This document shows positions 24,014 to 32,284 of a stretch of DNA of 64,000 nt, one piece after another. The stretch spans positions 1 through 64,000 of the forward strand of contig NZ_DLHN01000037.1 of NCBI RefSeq assembly GCF_002483235.1, written 5' to 3'. Below the pieces are notes generated by a model, which did no database searches, was not told the origin of the DNA, and saw only the letters and a list, made by a program, of their open reading frames with translations. How positions within the stretch are numbered: position 1 is the stretch's first letter; each line of letters opens with the position of its first letter. The position numbers and the translations under genes are program-made. The DNA comes from Pedobacter glucosidilyticus (GTDB taxonomy: Bacteria; Bacteroidota; Bacteroidia; Sphingobacteriales; Sphingobacteriaceae).

Positions 24014-25669
24014 TTAATAAGGTGTTACATTCTTAATATCAACTACACTATTTAAATAAACCTCTATGTTTGAATAACCCGATGCAGTAATTTTACTAGC
24101 ATCAGAAGCGTCTTTAGGATTTAAGCCATTTTTAGCTTCATAATCATCTGGCATACCATCTTGATCACTGTCTTTGTAGGGTTTACCTTCATATTTTGGA
24201 TAGCCACCAACCTGACTGATATCGGTAATGATACCACCTTTATAAGAATCTTTTGGTAATCTACGATGTTTAAAATCAGCTTCAGGGAGCTTTACATCTT
24301 TTATGTATTCTATCTCACCTGTTCTCACTTGTTTCACAATTCTGGTATCAACTGGGTCTCTTTTGGGTAAAGTAGCACCTGCATTATCTAATACATAGCT
24401 GTATGCTTGTTGTGCCGGAATAATGGTCATTTTAGGCATTGGTAAAGGCTTTTGAACTCGCATGGCAGCAAAGTAGGGCTTTGCTTCATCATAAGTCATA
24501 GATTCGCCTTTTTTATTCTCTAACTGTATCCCACCATCCCAGTTATTTTGGGTTACTTTAGTATTTCCTTCCACAATATTTCCCTCAACATGCGCTCTTC
24601 CGAAAACAACATAAGGCAACTTACTACGACCAGATTCTGGCTTTAAAATACGGTAACCTATAGGCTGAGTTTTTGGTGTTAAAGGGCCTGGTTTAAAATA
24701 GTTATTGATGATATTGTATTGTGCTGTATAATCGCCACCATCTATGGAACGATGTACCCAGTTAAACATCACATTATTAGCGAAATTAAAAATACCATTC
24801 CAACCAATTGATGGATTTCTTGCAGCATTATCTGCCCAAAGATTTCTTACAAAAGCACAATTTTCTCCGCCTAAAGTACTACCAAAAGCATGGTTCCAAG
24901 TGTCTAAGGCTTCAGAAAAAATGGAGTTTTGGATGGTGATGTTTACTGTACCTAATTTAACTTCTGGCTTACCTGTACTATCGTTATACATGTGGCGATA
25001 CATAGACATGTTTTCATCTAATCCCCAACTTGCTGATACGTGATCTATCATGATATTTCCTACCGGATTACCACCAATAGCATCATCTCTTCTACCCACA
25101 TAGGTTTCACCTCTTCTAAAACGCATATATCTAACCACTACATCGTGGGTGTTAATCCAAACTGATTCGCCAGCAACACAAACACCATCTCCAGGAGCAG
25201 TTTGACCTGCTATGGTAATGTACGGTGCTCTGATGATTAAAGGAGTTTTTAATCTGATGATGCCTGCTACATTGAAAACTACTATTCTGGCACCACCTTG
25301 CTCGCAGGCCCAACGTAAAGAACCGGGGCCACTATCATTAAGGTTAGTAACCACATAAACTTTACCGCCACGACCACCAAAAGCATAAGCACCGCCACCT
25401 TCTGCACCAGGGAAAGCTAGAATATCTGCCTGTGGTAAATCTGTAGGACGACCTGCCCAAGGAATATAAGGTTTTCCTTCTTTTGCCTCTTGCTCTATAA
25501 TAGGTAGTGCTTTTTGCCAAGCTAAATCAGATTGCTTGGTAGCTTGCTTCATTAATTCTGCCGTTGCTTTTTGTACATCGTCTGGTATGCTTGGGTATTG
25601 CGCTTTTACTTGATAAGTAGTTAACATAACTGCTGCCCCCAGCAGGGTAGACTTCATCAGTTTCTTCAT
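24014..25669 (-). CDS. Secreted pectate lyase-like polysaccharide lyase
   Basis: A 551-residue exported protein (signal peptide 1-23) with a parallel beta-helix of the pectate lyase/PL1 type. The sequence opens with LAFPGAEGGGAYAFGGRGG and VTNLNDSGPGSLRWA near residues 82-122, followed by IVFNVAG, ITIAGQTAPGDG and a MIDHVSASWG stretch holding likely calcium and substrate residues. The C-terminus has a thrombospondin type 3-like calcium loop (DSDQDGMPDDYEAKNGLN). It probably cleaves polygalacturonate by beta-elimination. Unlike its neighbour at 25886 it has no sorting domain, so it is likely periplasmic or released by another route. It is probably its own transcription unit. Confidence 0.86.
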   Translation of the reverse strand: MKKLMKSTLLGAAVMLTTYQVKAQYPSIPDDVQKATAELMKQATKQSDLAWQKALPIIEQEAKEGKPYIPWAGRPTDLPQADILAFPGAEGGGAYAFGGRGGKVYVVTNLNDSGPGSLRWACEQGGARIVVFNVAGIIRLKTPLIIRAPYITIAGQTAPGDGVCVAGESVWINTHDVVVRYMRFRRGETYVGRRDDAIGGNPVGNIMIDHVSASWGLDENMSMYRHMYNDSTGKPEVKLGTVNITIQNSIFSEALDTWNHAFGSTLGGENCAFVRNLWADNAARNPSIGWNGIFNFANNVMFNWVHRSIDGGDYTAQYNIINNYFKPGPLTPKTQPIGYRILKPESGRSKLPYVVFGRAHVEGNIVEGNTKVTQNNWDGGIQLENKKGESMTYDEAKPYFAAMRVQKPLPMPKMTIIPAQQAYSYVLDNAGATLPKRDPVDTRIVKQVRTGEIEYIKDVKLPEADFKHRRLPKDSYKGGIITDISQVGGYPKYEGKPYKDSDQDGMPDDYEAKNGLNPKDASDASKITASGYSNIEVYLNSVVDIKNVTPY

Positions 25670-25720
25670 TTGATTAATTTAATTTAGGAAAATATACGAT
25701 GTTGATAAAGTATAATATTT

Positions 25721-25728
25721 CAAATTTA
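25721..25728 (-). promoter_or_regulatory. Candidate -7 box for the pectate lyase gene
   Basis: The minus strand reads TAAATTTG, matching TAnnTTTG, about 52 bases upstream of the start at 25669. No clear -33 TTG is visible at the expected spacing. Confidence 0.4.
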
Positions 25729-25828
25729 AAGATTAATGTATGGTCCTATTTATATCATGTTTACAAATTATTATATGATTTTATCGGAAACCTCATACAA
25801 AAAGCAGCTTCTAAAATCTTTATAACAA

Positions 25829-25862
25829 AAAAGAACCTTATCTAAGATAAAGTTCTTTTCTA
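25829..25862. terminator. Terminator after the T9SS pectate lyase gene
   Basis: AAAGAAC-C-TTATC / GATAA-A-GTTCTTT forms a 12-bp stem with one mismatch and a 3-base loop, flanked by A and T runs on both strands. It starts about 25 bases beyond the stop codon of the minus-strand gene ending at 25886 and so probably ends that transcript. Confidence 0.75.
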
Positions 25863-25885
25863 TTAGAAAAATCTATAAATAAGGT

Positions 25886-28800
25886 TTAATTAATGATTAT
25901 TTTCTGAGTAAACAGTTCTTTTTGATTTAATACGCTTTTTATTTTTAGTATATAAATGCCAGGCATTTTGATAAAAAACTTTTGTGTATTATTTGAAATA
26001 ACTTCTGCATTTTGAATTAATCTGCCTGACATGTCATAAATAAATAGTTGAGCATCTTCTTTTAACTGACCAGTTAGTAAAGAAACATCTCCGGTTGAAG
26101 GAATTGGCCAAACTTTAAAATCCGTTTCATTTCCTTTTACAAACTTTATAGAAGAATAAGCCGTTTCACCATTTTTATCTTTTTGGATAAGTTGATAATA
26201 GGTATCGGTAACATGATCATTTTGATCTATAAAATCATAACTTATTGGCTTATTACTTTGTCCTTGAAGCGCTTTAGAATTTATTCTTACACCTAGGTTT
26301 TTGAAGTTTTCGCCATCATCTGACCTTAAAACTTCAAAATGACTATTATTAACTTCTTGAACGGTTTTCCATTTTAAAATAACTTCTTTAGTGTTTTTTC
26401 TGGATGCTTCAAAAGAAACAATGGTAACAGGCAATGTTAAAGTAGCACCACTAACTATATTAACTTTCCTTGTCATTGAATGTCCGTTAGCATCTGTAAC
26501 GGTAAAATTAAATGCGGCTAAACCATTAGTTGAAGGTGTAAATGTTACTATACCATTGCTTTGGATTGCACTTCCATTACTAAGATTTGAAATTGTATAT
26601 ACTGGTGCATTAGTAAAGCCTTTAGACAATTCTTTAATATCAATACTTATTGCTTGTGAAGTTATGGCGCTGTAATGTGGTTCTGCCATCCAATTTAAAT
26701 AATCTTCCAGATTGGTGAAACCATCTTTATCATTATCAGCATTAGCATCAGAAAAATCACCAACAGAAGAGTTTATATTTAGATTATGGATTGTTTCCCA
26801 CCAATCTGGTAAACCATCTTTATCTGTATCCCAATTAGCTGCTCTGTAAACTTCTGGGTATGATTCATAACCGCCAGAATCAATCTCAGAATCTGGAAAT
26901 CCTTTTTTACCTGATATGCTTCCTGTTACAGAGTAAGTACCATTTAAGGTTTCTGTTACCATTCTGGTATCATGTAAATCAAAAACAGGCTGATTTGCTC
27001 CAACATCAGATAAAACCATTTTATAAGCATGAAAAGCAGTTTGGGTGGTTACAGGTACGCTAAAAAATGGTTGATCTAAAAATGGCTCATAAGTTTTGGT
27101 TGCTCCATTAGTGTAAACAGCTCTTCTTCCATTAACTTGTGTAGTTTCATCAAACCTACCTGGCATTACATTTCCATTGAAATAATATTGTTGAGTACCC
27201 AAGCCAATGTTTTCGTACTGTGCTGTTAAAGCGTAAAAAAGAGTTGTACCTGCACCTGGTTTATAATAATTATTTACAAAGTTTACTTGATTTGCACCAC
27301 CATCAGTAGCTCTATTTCCCCAATTATAAACCACATTATTTCTGATATCTAATTTGCCAGCTAGATATCCATTGTTATCTAAACCTCCGCCCAAACTCCA
27401 ATTACGTCCATAACAATGTGCTAATAAGTTATGATGAAAGCTCCCTTTGTTTCCACCAATAGTTGCGGCATAGCCATGCTCTGTACCTACTGGATAGTTT
27501 TGGTGACCAGCTATATTGAGAGCTTCTGAAATAAGTGTTCTTTGTAAAGTGATGTTCTTAGCATTTCTAGAGCTAAATGCTTCATCTATAGTCCAACTGA
27601 TAGAGCAATGATCCATGATACTATGATCTCCGGTTAGTCCCATTCCATCTGCTGTTGGGCCAGAGCCTAATCTTAACCTCATATTTCTGATAATGGCATC
27701 ATTAGCACCAAAACCAAAAGGAGATTTACGTAAACAGATACCTTTACCAGGAGCTGTTTGACCTGCTATGGTAACATAAGGACTGCTTAGTGTTAATCTT
27801 GATAGTAACTGAATAACACCACCTACATTAAAAACTATTGTTCTAGGACCAATATCATTGGTAATAGCTTCTCTTAAACTACCAGGGCCACTATCGTTAA
27901 GGTTGGTAACATAAACAACTTTACCACCTCTGCCGCCTCTTGCATACCTACCAAAACCTTCTGCACCAGGAAATGCTAATTGCCCTGGTCTAAAATACCA
28001 AACTCGCCCTTTTTCTGTTCTACCTGAAAATACTTCATCTACTCGCCAGTAATAAGTATCTCCGGTATAAAGATTTGCAGCATTATAACTGTTAGCTGTA
28101 AAATTACCTTTGAATAAAGGAGAAGAACGATCTGCTGAAAATACAGCTTGCTCACTAGTACCGAAATAAACATCGTGAGACAAAGCACCAGAAGCGGCTG
28201 TCCAGCTTAAGTTAGTTGCACCGCCTATCAATTCTACATGTTCATCAGCATTGTAAGGTATAGGATCTTTTGCCTGACTTCCCATATCTCCTAAGTTTAT
28301 CCCAAATGCGTTGATAAAAACATTTTTGTAAAGAGCTGGAGTATTTACCTCTGCCTCAAACCTGATAACGATATCTTTATTTTCCTGAGCTTCTAGATTT
28401 AAATAAACAAATGTTGCAGTAGAATTTGTTGCTCTTACCATTGGGTGTACGTTATCAGCTACTAGAATATCATTAAGATAAACATCAACCGGACTAACAT
28501 CATTAGCTAGATAACCGTCTACCGCATTTAAGTATACCAATAAATTGTGTGCGCCTGCTGCCAAACCACTAATTCTCAATTCAATTTTCCCGCCGTTATT
28601 GCCATCTTTCACAGTAACACCATCAGAGACTAATTGCGCCCCTAAAGTTGTAGCCCCTGCTTTATACCAATTGGTTGTAAGACTTGTGCCTTGTGAACCT
28701 ATGCGCTTAAATCTTATTTTAATACCTTGGGTGGTTAAGCTATCTGCTTCGGCAGTTGGAATGCGCCACGGAGTATACCCATTTTCTGTGTTCTGATCGT

Positions 28801-28912
28801 CTCTTCCACTAAAATGGTTTAAGTCTACTTTGATAATGGGGGTTTGGGCTAATGTAATTGTGATACTAAGGTTTAAAATAGTAAATACTAATTGAGGTAA
28901 TAGTCTTCTCAT
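25886..28912 (-). CDS. Multidomain pectate lyase with type IX secretion sorting domain
   Basis: A 1008-residue exported protein. In order: signal peptide (1-22), a beta-sandwich of malectin/CBM type (about 25-205), a fibronectin-like domain (about 220-305, ending in YYWRVDEVFSGR), a pectate lyase beta-helix (about 310-720, with LAFPGAEGFGRYARGGRGG and VTNLNDSGPGSLREA), calcium loops DTDKDGLPDWWE and DNDKDGFTNLEDYL, an immunoglobulin-like domain, and a C-terminal T9SS type A sorting domain (VWPIPSTGDVSL ... LYI-like strands ending KIIIN). It is probably the surface-anchored or secreted enzyme that starts pectin backbone cleavage. It is divergent from the gene at 29267. Confidence 0.88.
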   Translation of the reverse strand: MRRLLPQLVFTILNLSITITLAQTPIIKVDLNHFSGRDDQNTENGYTPWRIPTAEADSLTTQGIKIRFKRIGSQGTSLTTNWYKAGATTLGAQLVSDGVTVKDGNNGGKIELRISGLAAGAHNLLVYLNAVDGYLANDVSPVDVYLNDILVADNVHPMVRATNSTATFVYLNLEAQENKDIVIRFEAEVNTPALYKNVFINAFGINLGDMGSQAKDPIPYNADEHVELIGGATNLSWTAASGALSHDVYFGTSEQAVFSADRSSPLFKGNFTANSYNAANLYTGDTYYWRVDEVFSGRTEKGRVWYFRPGQLAFPGAEGFGRYARGGRGGKVVYVTNLNDSGPGSLREAITNDIGPRTIVFNVGGVIQLLSRLTLSSPYVTIAGQTAPGKGICLRKSPFGFGANDAIIRNMRLRLGSGPTADGMGLTGDHSIMDHCSISWTIDEAFSSRNAKNITLQRTLISEALNIAGHQNYPVGTEHGYAATIGGNKGSFHHNLLAHCYGRNWSLGGGLDNNGYLAGKLDIRNNVVYNWGNRATDGGANQVNFVNNYYKPGAGTTLFYALTAQYENIGLGTQQYYFNGNVMPGRFDETTQVNGRRAVYTNGATKTYEPFLDQPFFSVPVTTQTAFHAYKMVLSDVGANQPVFDLHDTRMVTETLNGTYSVTGSISGKKGFPDSEIDSGGYESYPEVYRAANWDTDKDGLPDWWETIHNLNINSSVGDFSDANADNDKDGFTNLEDYLNWMAEPHYSAITSQAISIDIKELSKGFTNAPVYTISNLSNGSAIQSNGIVTFTPSTNGLAAFNFTVTDANGHSMTRKVNIVSGATLTLPVTIVSFEASRKNTKEVILKWKTVQEVNNSHFEVLRSDDGENFKNLGVRINSKALQGQSNKPISYDFIDQNDHVTDTYYQLIQKDKNGETAYSSIKFVKGNETDFKVWPIPSTGDVSLLTGQLKEDAQLFIYDMSGRLIQNAEVISNNTQKFFIKMPGIYILKIKSVLNQKELFTQKIIIN

Positions 28913-28953
28913 ATATAAAGAAACGTAATGGTTTATAACAATAGTCAGTTTAA

Positions 28954-28961
28954 CAAAATTA
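28954..28961 (-). promoter_or_regulatory. Candidate -7 box for the T9SS pectate lyase gene
   Basis: The minus strand reads TAATTTTG (TAnnTTTG), about 42 bases upstream of the ATG at 28912. No TTG at 17-23 bases further upstream; one is closer, at 10 bases. Confidence 0.4.
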
Positions 28962-29217
28962 CGCTAACAATCAACATAATATTATACTATATTATCACAA
29001 TAGTATAGTTTATTAGCATACAATTAATAGGTTAAATAATAAAATGATTCGTTAAAAATTCACCATTTGCTATCATTTATAGAATATCATTAGCTAAAAG
29101 TTTAAATCTGATTAAAAAACACCCTCTTTACTCTAGTTTTGAAGACTTTTAACAAAAAATGACAACATCATACATAATATAGAAAAAATCATACAAGAAT
29201 AACGCTAAATCAGGCTT

Positions 29218-29225
29218 TAGATTTG
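29218..29225 (+). promoter_or_regulatory. Candidate -7 box for the T9SS protein gene
   Basis: TAGATTTG matches TAnnTTTG and lies 41 bases before the ATG at 29267. The -33 TTG element is not evident. Confidence 0.4.
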
Positions 29226-29266
29226 GTTAGATTATAAACTCATATAAACCTTTTAATTAATTCATT

Positions 29267-30379
29267 ATGAAAAGAAAATTACTTAATATTTTTCACTTAG
29301 CTTTCTTTGGACTTTATTCTTTAAATCAAGCTTCTGCTCAGGAATTTGATTATAATTCAGGACTTATATCAGATACAGAAGTTAAAGCTACTTTAACTAA
29401 TGCGTCTAATCCAGGGATTACTCAAAATGGCATAAAATTAAGTTTTGATCCTGATGATTTATCCAATAGTAATAATAGTTTATCAGTTGGATTAGCAACA
29501 GGTGTAGGTGGAGCTACTTTTACGAGGATTCAATTCAACCACGCTACAAGAGGCTTTTTTATTTTAACATCACCGACTGCAATAAAAAGATTTGCGATAC
29601 AATACAGAGGCGCTTCAGATTCAGGGACTGGAGCAATGATGATTACTTATGGTTCTTCAAAAACGGATCCTTTTATTAAAACACATACATTCCCAGCAGT
29701 TACAGGACTTGCGCCAGGTGTGATAAATTATATTAATTTTGCTCCCGAAGAAGATGTTAAATATATAAAGATTCAAAGGTCTGGCTCTCTCCAATCCCAA
29801 CTTTTCCGTGTATCAGCTTCTACAACTAGTACAACTTTTACTTTACCATTAGATTTATTAGATTTCTCTGCAAAAGTAACACCTTCTGGAAACTCGGTTG
29901 ATTTAAATTGGAGAACAACTAACGAAATAAGTACAAAAGAATTTATAATCGAAAGAAGAACTGAAGAAACTTCATTTAAAGAGGTTGGGAGAAAAAATAG
30001 TTATAACACTTACGGTATTCATAATTATAATTTTACAGATTATAATATATCATCTGGAAATATCTACTACCGATTAAAACAAATAGATCAAGATGGACAA
30101 TTTAAATATAGTGATATTGTTACAGTAAAAGTAAAATCAAACTTAACATTAAGTGCGTTTCCAAACCCAACAACAGATGTATTAAATTTAGCTCATGCAA
30201 CTGCAAAAAATGCCTCTGTAAGAATCCTAAATCTTAATGGGCAAACATTAATTATCAAATCATTAGACAATGGGTCTAGCTCTACATCAATAAATACAAG
30301 TTCGTTTAATTCTGGAATATATATATTAGTTTATAATAATAACGGAGAAGAATCTACTTTAAAGTTTATCAAAAAATAA
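29267..30379 (+). CDS. T9SS-exported protein of unknown function
   Basis: A 370-residue protein with a signal peptide (1-24, ending ASA), an all-beta N-terminal domain (about 25-190) that I cannot assign, a fibronectin-like linker (LPLDLLDFSAKVTPSGNSVD region, about 199-285) and a C-terminal type A sorting domain (about 290-370, LSAFPNPTTDVLNL then ILNLNGQTL). The same linker-plus-sorting architecture ends the pectate lyase at 25886. It is the only plus-strand gene in the pectin locus. Its N-terminal domain could bind carbohydrate at the surface, but that is inference from context. Confidence 0.72.
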   Translation: MKRKLLNIFHLAFFGLYSLNQASAQEFDYNSGLISDTEVKATLTNASNPGITQNGIKLSFDPDDLSNSNNSLSVGLATGVGGATFTRIQFNHATRGFFILTSPTAIKRFAIQYRGASDSGTGAMMITYGSSKTDPFIKTHTFPAVTGLAPGVINYINFAPEEDVKYIKIQRSGSLQSQLFRVSASTTSTTFTLPLDLLDFSAKVTPSGNSVDLNWRTTNEISTKEFIIERRTEETSFKEVGRKNSYNTYGIHNYNFTDYNISSGNIYYRLKQIDQDGQFKYSDIVTVKVKSNLTLSAFPNPTTDVLNLAHATAKNASVRILNLNGQTLIIKSLDNGSSSTSINTSSFNSGIYILVYNNNGEESTLKFIKK

Positions 30380-30403
30380 TTATTTATATTTCATTTTTCA
30401 AAT

Positions 30404-30436
30404 AAAGAGCTACTCTAATCGGGGTGGCTTTTTTTA
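30404..30436 (+). terminator. Terminator of the T9SS protein gene
   Basis: AAAGAGCTACTC pairs with GGGTGGCTTTTT (two G-T pairs) around a short TAATCG loop, followed by TTTTATTAT. It starts 25 bases past the stop codon of the gene ending at 30379. Confidence 0.75.
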
Positions 30437-30920
30437 TTATGTCTATCTTGTTATGAAAGTTGACTACTCAAAGTAATTACACTCTTAAAAATCCGTTAGG
30501 CACCAAAACAACAACAAACATCGTATCAGCATAGTTATAAAGAACTTCTCTTAGAAGTGCACTCAACTATAAAACAAGATACAACTATTTGAAATAAGAT
30601 TTAATCAATAGATAATTCTAAAAAGGATAAAAGACATTTTATAGAGATAATCATCCTAATCATTATTTCAACCCGTATAATAGTAAAATCACTATTACAC
30701 CAATCTTTAAACTATATGTACCTAGTTGCTCAAGCAAGTAATACTGCATCCTAACCTTTTAGCATCTTTAAAAGAACAGAAATTGTCTATCATATAGGTG
30801 ATTAAAACAATAAAAATGATTTCATAAATTTTCTTGCCTCTTAATAATAATTTCTATTGTGTAGATAGAATAAATAACATTAATTAAAAGCAATTAGACA
30901 GCAAAAGAAAAGTGAGTATA

Positions 30921-30967
30921 AAAAAGAAGCCGCCTCATATAGAATGAAACGGCTCCTTAAAAAAAAA
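30921..30967 (-). terminator. Terminator of the susCD transcript
   Basis: On the minus strand AGCCGTTTCAT pairs with ATGAGGCGGCT (two G-T pairs) around a 5-base loop and is followed by TCTTTTTT. It begins 15-30 bases beyond the stop codon of the SusE-position gene at 30982, so it ends the susC-susD-lipoprotein transcript. Confidence 0.78.
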
Positions 30968-30981
30968 TTATAGGTTTTTAT

Positions 30982-32250
30982 CTATTTCTGAATCTTAACA
31001 TCAATATTCATAAACCATCTATTTAAATAGTCTCTAGTAAAACCGTTTATATAAAGCACCCCATATTTACCTTCTTGTGTACGGAAATAGAGAATACTAC
31101 CAGTAGCTATATTGGTTACTGAGGTTCTATTTAAGGCAGAAGCTAATTTTACAGCTTCTGTTTGTATACTCAACCCAGAAGTTAACGTATTATCAAATAT
31201 AGTTTTCGCATTAGCCGTTATTCCTTGTGTAAATACGGTTGTTCTTTTAGTCCAGTCAGTAAAATCATACTTACCAGCCATAGGATTAGTAGTAGGTGTA
31301 TTGGGTGTATATAAATTAAGACTAGGAACTACGTTAGGAGCAACCGGAGGTAATATATAAATACCAAAATCAATTTTTGCTGAGTTATCTTTTCCATTAG
31401 CAAAATTAAAAGTCTCGCCAGTAGCTATAGAATAAAAACTAGCTGATGTAACATCAGGATTTTGACTTGTTGCATCTAAACTTGGTGCATATAAAAATCT
31501 GTTCGTGATGATGGTGTGATCATTACTAACGTTTATGTTTACATTTTTATAATCATCACCTAAAAAAACATTTAAAACATCTGTAGCATAAATCCTATAT
31601 CTGTTTAATCCGTTACGGGTCATATTAATTCTAACAACACCTCTGTAATTATTCTTATTAGCATCTGGTAGCAATACGATATTTGTTCTTGTTGGCTGAG
31701 CATTTCCTGCAAATGTTTCAAAAACAACATTCCTCATATCCTTTTTAGATGTTAAGGTATAATCCATGTAAACATTATCTCCAGGATTAACTGTTCTTGT
31801 ATCCGCTTCAGTAACTAATATCGGATTATTTACAACTTGACTACCAGAAGGATAAGCTATTGTAACTAATGAAGTAATATCGGCATTAGTATCGTCAATT
31901 ACCTTTATATTATAAGTTACCGTTTGAGGATTTGCGCTCGAAAGAATTAAAACCCCAGAATTATAACTTTTAGTTTGAGCACTTGTTAATTGAATAGTTC
32001 TTGCTGGTGTTGTGCTCCCTACCTCTGTTAATTCTACTCTAGCCATATTCTTAGTACTGTTTGCACCAGATGTAGGTAAAGCGGCGGTAAACTCAACATA
32101 AACTTCACCTTGGTTTAGTGTGCTCTTATACTCTAATTCAACATCTGTTAACATGTTAAATATGTTAGGCACCTCTTTCTTACAAGATGTAAATACAGTA
32201 AGCAATGCTAGCATACTGCAAAATATTTTTAAGGCTTTATTATTTTTCAT
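30982..32250 (-). CDS. Lipoprotein in the SusE/SusF position
   Basis: A 422-residue lipoprotein. I chose the ATG at 32248-32250, which gives MKNNKALKIFCSMLALLTVF and the lipobox Cys directly after TS; a start ten codons earlier only adds an asparagine-rich leader. The body is all-beta with immunoglobulin-like strands (VELEYKSTLNQGEVYVEFTA, YNIKVIDDTNADITSLVTI). It lies 34 bases after susD and is the last gene before the terminator. By position it is a surface glycan-binding lipoprotein, as SusE/SusF are. No named family is recognised with confidence. Confidence 0.7.
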   Translation of the reverse strand: MKNNKALKIFCSMLALLTVFTSCKKEVPNIFNMLTDVELEYKSTLNQGEVYVEFTAALPTSGANSTKNMARVELTEVGSTTPARTIQLTSAQTKSYNSGVLILSSANPQTVTYNIKVIDDTNADITSLVTIAYPSGSQVVNNPILVTEADTRTVNPGDNVYMDYTLTSKKDMRNVVFETFAGNAQPTRTNIVLLPDANKNNYRGVVRINMTRNGLNRYRIYATDVLNVFLGDDYKNVNINVSNDHTIITNRFLYAPSLDATSQNPDVTSASFYSIATGETFNFANGKDNSAKIDFGIYILPPVAPNVVPSLNLYTPNTPTTNPMAGKYDFTDWTKRTTVFTQGITANAKTIFDNTLTSGLSIQTEAVKLASALNRTSVTNIATGSILYFRTQEGKYGVLYINGFTRDYLNRWFMNIDVKIQK

Positions 32251-32284
32251 CTTATTATTATTAAAATTTAAAGAATACAATTGA

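Larger units (their letters stand above)
28913..29266. other. Divergent promoter region
   Basis: A 354-base A/T-rich gap between two divergent genes for T9SS-exported proteins. It carries a candidate -7 box for each direction (28954-28961 minus, 29218-29225 plus). Nothing else is recognisable; no reading frame of useful length. Confidence 0.55.
30380..30981. other. Gene-free stretch flanked by two terminators
   Basis: A 602-base gap between convergent genes. A terminator for the plus gene (30404-30436) and one for the minus gene (30921-30967) bound about 480 bases of A/T-rich sequence in which I see no coding frame, RNA or repeat. It could be decayed former coding DNA. Confidence 0.55.
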
